NCBI GenBank assembly: GCA_027924645.1
Contig: BSBN01001687.1
Location: 7,688,001 to 7,752,000, forward strand
Reading direction: 5' to 3'
DNA length: 64,000 nt
Origin: Cunninghamia lanceolata
Lineage: Eukaryota; Streptophyta; Pinopsida; Cupressales; Cupressaceae
Shown here: positions 59,317-64,000 of the stretch, one piece after another
Position numbering within the stretch: the stretch's first letter is position 1
Layout: each line of letters begins with the position of its first letter
Notes under the pieces: model-generated
What the model was told of the DNA's origin: nothing
What the model saw: the letters and a program-made list of their open reading frames with translations, nothing else
Databases searched by the model: none
Program-made: the position numbers and the translations under genes

Positions 59317-59672
59317 GTCAGTCAATTTTGCCGCTCTTGCATATCTTTGTGCTAAGTCAGCTAATTTTTCTGCTTTTGCATGTTTGTCTTGTTTTTTATT
59401 TGAATATGTATGGGCAGCAATTTTTGCCACCCATACATGTTCTTTGTTGAAGTTAGCTTTGCAAAGTCAGTAATTATTACCGCTTCTACATGTGGATAAC
59501 AACCTATAGTGTCAGCCTATTTTGCCGTCGTTGCAAGGTATCGACAATGTGTCCTGTTGGCCATTTTTGCTGCCGTAGAATGGTGTTGATCGTGTGTTGT
59601 GTCAGCTTTTTCTACCGACTGAGCAAGATCTTGCAAATCGTGAACTTCAGTGGCATTTATTGCCACTCGTGT
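59317..59672 (+). repeat. 45-bp-period degenerate minisatellite, eight units
   Basis: A 25-bp core, GTCAG..AATTTTGCCGC..TTGCA, recurs at 59317, 59356, 59413, 59466, 59511, 59556, 59601 and 59647. Spacing settles at 45 bp in the second half. Related single words (GTCGGTAAAAACGCCGATT at 60072, CGGCGGCAATTTTTGT at 60277) lie further right. Confidence 0.75.
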
Positions 59673-60289
59673 TGGCTTTATGGTCTTAGTTTTAAACCTT
59701 TTTAATTGTTTCATTTCTTTTGTTTAGTTTGTTTTCATTCCTCTACTTTCAAAACGACTGGTAAAAACACTTGGAGACCATTTGACTTGTGGATTCAAAT
59801 GGATTCAAGCTAATTTTTGGCCTTTGAAATTGTGCCTAGGTTTTTGGTCTCCTGGACGAGGTAGGGTTTTTATTTTGTTGTTTTCATTTTTACATATTAG
59901 GGTTTGTATTTGAATTGTAAAAATGTTGTTTAGATTTCTTTTTGGTGTTTGTGATTGTTTACAAAATGTTTTGAAAATATAAGTATAGTTTGCTTTCTTT
60001 TTATTGATGTTTTAAAACTAGTAAAATCGTAGTCAGAACCCTATTTGCTGATTTGCCCTACATTTTTCCTAGTCGGTAAAAACGCCGATTCAATCAATTG
60101 AACCCCACAAGTTTTGTTTGTTTCTTGTTTTGTATTAGGTTAGGGTTTCTCTATTTGTATTCATATGTGTGTATGATCAGAATTTTTTTCACTGATCATG
60201 AAGTTTCCTTTAACAATCCTATTGTATGTATCATCAGTTTTATCCACCGATTTTACATAGAAACCACCACATGTATCGGCGGCAATTTT

Positions 60290-61265
60290 TGTAGGAGTTA
60301 AGGACAACACTGAGAGGGGGGGGGTGAATCAGTGTTGTGTAAATTTTCTAATCTTTTTACAAACTTTAACTTGGAGAGCACAAGGAGAGAAAGTTATCAT
60401 TGAATTATCAAACACATATGCACATAACTTTGTCAAACACATATGCACATAACTGAGAATGAAAACAAAAACTCATGAGTAAAACATACAACCATAGAGA
60501 GATGATCAATATGAATTAAGACACAAGAATTGCATGAGTGGAAAACCCTCCAGGGGTAGAAAAACCACTCTAGAACTGCCTCACTCTAGAACTGCCTCAC
60601 TGGCTTAACTTTAAAAACTTCTTACAAAGCCTCACTGGCTGAATATTATGTCTCACTGACAATTGAAAGGTCTTACTAACCTACAAGCCTCACTGGCAAC
60701 AATGTTTAGAAGCACCATCTTCAAGGAGCACCAACCCCTAAAACAGAACAAACTGAAAACAAGAACTCAGAGGGTTTCTCTATTTCAATACAAAACATTT
60801 CTTCTGTCTCATGTATCTCTCAAATGGCCATTCTTTTCATCAACCCAAATCATGTACAAACTCAGATATTCAAAATCAATCCTGTATCCTGATCCACTCA
60901 ACAACTCTGCATCAATCCATTTGCCAAGCCAATATATACAAGATGACTTCATATTTTGTCTTCACTCCACAACTGTTTCAATCCTTGATATTCTTGCATT
61001 TGCAAATATGGTCACTTCAAATTTTCTGTCCTGCAAATCTATTTTAGTGAGCATAAAACCTTTCATATTTTGAAAAACAAATTCAATGATTTTCAATATC
61101 TTATTTTTGCCCTTATATCTATAAATGTCTTCCATTTAATGCACCCATTCAATTCCCTGTCAGAATCTCTATTTTTCAAAATATATCTTCAAAAACACTT
61201 CATATTTTCTTTGCACTTCAAAGACTCTTGCAATTTCTTCTTCATAAATTACAATAATAATATCT
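60290..61265 (-). repeat. LTR of the Cop-A/Cop-B type, probably solo
   Basis: Plus strand begins TGTAGGAGTTAAGGACAACA, then CTGAGAG plus a G run and TGAATCAGTG, as in the Cop-B LTR. At 60539-60573 it carries GTGGAAAACCCTCCAGGGG followed by AAAAACCAC, and then short CTCACTGGC repeats. The order matches Cop-A and Cop-B, so an element here would be on the minus strand. No primer site, purine tract or gag flanks it. The right end is an estimate, as is the start. Confidence 0.5.
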
Positions 61266-62159
61266 TTTAGAATTAAATCAGATTGATATGAAATAATTTA
61301 TTTCATCTTCAAATTTCCTTTTTCTTGATCCATTCATCTTCACCTGCAAAAACCATTTTCTCCAAGAATATAAATCTTCATTTCGCCGAGAGGCGAACTA
61401 CAGTTGTAGCGGGGGTGGAGATGAGAGCACTCATTTTTGGTCGTAAATATATACTTAAAAAAATTAAAAAAAATCTAAATTGCATTTAAGAATTCAAAAA
61501 AAAAAAAAATTCAAAATGCATACCAAGATGCTGAATTAATTCAAAATCCCTAAATATGGATTTTGTTACATAACGGTCTTTAAATGCTGCATAACGTTCG
61601 CTTCCACTCTATAAAGGTTGCGAGGATTAACTATTCTTAGAGGCAGTAACTATTCTTAGAGGCAGTAGGGGCAGTAGCACACGGCAGCTTTTTATTCTTA
61701 CCTCCCTTCAACATGTGTTATCAGTGATTGCATTTTCATGTGTGGAAAGTAAGAAGACGGGACGCCCTTCGGCATGGATGAAGCCTTCATACGATGGAGG
61801 CGGAGGAGGCAGCGGAGATGGAGGCTACGGCTAAGATCTCTTTTGTCCATCAGAATCTGTTGGCAGTAATCAATCGTTGTTGAAATCTCACTAAATAATG
61901 GGTGAGTTGTTGACATCCAACTCTTTAATCTGTTCCTTTTCTGTAATGTTTGTAATGTTTCTGATGAAGACCTGGGCTTCATCTTGGTTTGAAGGCAGAT
62001 CCTTTATCTAAAGTTGTTCTGTATGGATCTGATATTAATTAGCTTGGGGTTTTTGCAAATCTCATTTTTTTATGGAAAAGTTGTCGTCTCCACCAACGGC
62101 AGCACTTCCACTACCACTTCTGCCACCACTCATCAATGCAGAGGCCATTCACAGTGGCG
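61266..62159. other. No gene recognised
   Basis: The minus-strand frame 61982-61698 shows no known domain. Codons after the break of the receptor-kinase fragment (62159 leftwards) read a Ser/Gly-rich stretch and soon stop. No leucine-rich repeats follow. Confidence 0.4.
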
Positions 62160-62465
62160 TTACACAGCAGCCAACTGGACAGTGTGGGCAAAAATAGAAG
62201 GATCTTTATAAAGGGAGAGATTTGATCTTACCAGTGATGTATTGCACTGCAACAATGTCCCATCTTGCTTTGTCCATTGGATGCCCCTCCATTGGCAGAG
62301 TGGAATGGATGCATTCCATGTTGAAAGCATCAACTTATCATCACTACCCAGAGAGCCCTTCACACTCAGCAACAAATTTCCATCACTTGTAACCTGAGCA
62401 ACTGTTAGCAAAAAAGAAGACATCCCAAACAAGATGGTGCAGACTAGTGAAAGTTTAAAGGCCAT
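62160..62465 (-). pseudogene. 5' fragment of an LRR receptor-kinase-like gene (TMKL1-type)
   Basis: About 101 codons from MAFKLSLVCTILFGM. A hydrophobic signal peptide (residues 1-24, ending TVAQ) is followed by the LRR N-terminal cap: SDGNLLLSVKGSLGSDD, LSTWNASIPLCQWRGIQW, and LQCNTSLVRSNLSLYKDPS. The LCQWRG.(K/Q)W and SLYKDPS wording resembles the plant pseudokinase receptor TMKL1 more than other LRR kinases (from memory, not a search). The protein would have entered the secretory path to the plasma membrane. It stops (TAA 62160-62162) where the first leucine-rich repeat should begin. A one-base change would extend it only briefly, so it is a truncated copy or broken first exon. The frame continues upstream to 62861 only through repeats, hence the start chosen. 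Confidence 0.65.
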
Positions 62466-62670
62466 GGATGGCTCTGAAACTCTCAGACTCATCAACAAAA
62501 CGAGATAAAATTTATGTGCCTTACAGTATTTTAGAAGACTATATTTTTTTATCAGAAGTGTAATTTTGTCCTTCGATAAAGGACTACTAAAAACATAGGA
62601 CGACATGGGCTCTCTTTGCAGTTTTGCAATACAATGACTTTTAAGGTGAAATTTTGCATGTTTTTTTTGT

Positions 62671-62815
62671 TTTCCCTCTGTTAAACTGCATGCATTTTTA
62701 GAAAGATCAAATGGAAATCTTGGCGTATGTTTTCCTTCTATTAAACTGCATGCATTTTTAGAAAGATCAAATGGAAAACCTGACATATGTAAACTGCACG
62801 CATTTTTAGAAAGAT
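62671..62815 (-). repeat. 60-bp direct repeats upstream of the receptor-kinase fragment
   Basis: AAACTGCATGCATTTTTAGA recurs at 62683 and 62743, with a shortened copy (AAACTGCACGCATTTTTAGA) at 62791. Flanks TTTCC(C/T)TCT repeat with a 60-bp period. About 210-350 bp upstream of the start codon, so in the promoter or leader. Contains CATGCA, the plant RY box, in two units. Confidence 0.8.
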
Positions 62816-62869
62816 CAATATGTTTTTGATATGTAACTATTTTTTTTTGGTTTATAGTCACTTAAAAAC

Positions 62870-63467
62870 TTCAATGTTATCATTATTAGGTTAGTTTTGT
62901 TTTAAAAAACTTCAAAATTTCAACTTTTTTTTCCTAACACAAATTTACTTTGTTTTTTAATTTTTTCCCCCTACCTATATTTTATTTAGTTTTTTAATTT
63001 TTATTATAAATTATAATTAAAATTAAAACATATAATTATTTTGTTTTTAAATTAATTTAGGTTTTTTTAAATCAATTTAGAACTCTAAAAATTAAAACAT
63101 ACGCCAAGATTTCCATTTTGACATCAGATTTATATTAATTAAATTATCATTAAATATGTAAAATTTTATGTGAATCATAAATGTATAGATGGTATGATTA
63201 TAATAATTTTCTTTTAACAAGTCTCTTCTTAACTTATTCAATTTTGCTTAGATATTATTAATATTTTTAAAATATTAATTATAATAATGTAAGGGAATTC
63301 AAATTAAAGTTAGAATTAGGATTAGGGTTATATAACCTAGAGTAAATTTGACATTTTCTTTTATAAAAAAAAAATAGTAAAGGATTAGGGACAACTCAGA
63401 TCAATGGTATAATAGATTTTATTTTTAAAAAAGTACATCTTCATGCACATAATTGTATATATAAAAC
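62870..63467. other. A/T-rich, no gene
   Basis: No coding or element signature. Confidence 0.5.
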
Positions 63468-63760
63468 CCATGAACTCTCACAAAACAAAATTAAAAATCA
63501 AAACATACCTTTTCATTCCTGCACACACATAAAATATTTAAAAATAAAAAAACCATGAACTCTCACAAAACAAAATTAAAAATCAAAAAATAAAATATTT
63601 AAAAATAAAAAAACCATGAACTCTCACAAAACAAAATGAAAAATCAAAACATAAAATATTTAAAAATAAAAAAACCATGAACTCTCACAAAACAAAATTA
63701 AAAATCAAAACATACCTTTTCATTGCTGCATAAAATATTTAAAAATCAAAACATAAAAAT
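63468..63760 (+). repeat. 61-bp A-rich tandem repeat, four units
   Basis: CCATGAACTCTCACAAAACA begins at 63468, 63553, 63614 and 63675 (periods 85, 61 and 61 bp). The first and last units carry an extra ACCTTTTCATT(C/G)CTGCA block. Confidence 0.9.
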
Positions 63761-64000
63761 ATTAGCTTAGGATAAAATTAAGAAAAGTCGGTTGTCTTCC
63801 CTGCATACACAAAATATTCTAGAGCAAAAACAAAAATGAGTAAAATGGTGTGTTTAGGGTAACTAAGAGTCTTTTATATGCTTTAATTTCATTTTGGAAA
63901 GCTGTTAATTCTACAATTTGTTGCACAATAAACTCCTAAAATTTAGCCCACTTAGATTTAATATTTTAATTGAAATTTAGATATTTCATTAATGCCCTTT

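Noticed and set aside
59317..59672. Evenly spaced repeats that could suggest a CRISPR array
   Set aside because: Repeats are degenerate, spacing varies, there are no cas genes, and the surroundings are plant retrotransposons.
62466..62861. Upstream extension of the receptor-kinase frame
   Set aside because: Made of three translated copies of a 60-bp DNA repeat, and it lies before a good signal peptide, so the start at 62465 is preferred.

Overview
This is a gene-poor stretch of a large plant nuclear genome, and a gymnosperm is the most likely source. The inference rests on three things seen here: nested LTR retrotransposons fill most of the window, no intact host gene is visible, and a decayed PLS-type pentatricopeptide (PPR) fragment has wording I associate with conifer PPR genes. 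Species cannot be told from the sequence alone. I see no rRNA, tRNA gene, CRISPR or bacterial operon.

Layout from left to right. 1-2691 is the end of a Ty1/copia element on the minus strand (Cop-A), with a coiled-coil/zinc-knuckle gag and one LTR. 2698-3394 looks like an LTR of another family and holds a periodic array of A/T-rich palindromes. 3395-4782 is mostly A/T-rich. 4783-20313 is a three-level nest. A 5'-truncated Ty3/gypsy chromovirus (Chr-1, plus strand) is split within its reverse-transcriptase gene by a 12.1 kb Tat/Ogre-like element (Tat-1, minus strand, 5053-17199, target duplication GATAT). One LTR of Tat-1 is in turn split by a 4.47 kb unit (U-1, 6106-10577, duplication CCTCC) that carries the PPR fragment. 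20314-24518 has no gene but carries four copies of a small inverted-repeat element. 24519-36803 is a second copia element of the Cop-A type (Cop-B, minus) split within gag by a complete but dead chromovirus (Chr-2, plus, 28535-35056). 38565-41590 is a decayed copia pol (Cop-C, minus), cut off at 41590 by sequence beginning TGTAACATCC. 48910-55219 is the best preserved element, a Tnt1/Tork-like copia (Cop-D, plus) with both LTRs and an exact AAAAT duplication. 57489-59060 is the integrase end of a third chromovirus (Chr-3, minus). 59317-59670 is a 45-bp-period minisatellite, 60290 onward is a further Cop-A-like LTR, and 62160-62465 (minus) is the start of a leucine-rich-repeat receptor-kinase gene that breaks off after about 100 codons.

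Nothing here should be autonomous. Every gag-pol reading frame carries stops, many explainable as C-to-T or G-to-A changes, and the catalytic glutamate of the integrase is replaced in all three chromovirus copies. The LTR elements still show how they worked: initiator-Met-tRNA primer sites (TGGTATCAGAGC), purine tracts before the 3' LTR and TG..CA-type termini. Insertion order can be read from the nesting: Chr-1, then Tat-1, then U-1; and Cop-B, then Chr-2. Element names are labels used only in this report. All percentages and domain calls were made by eye.
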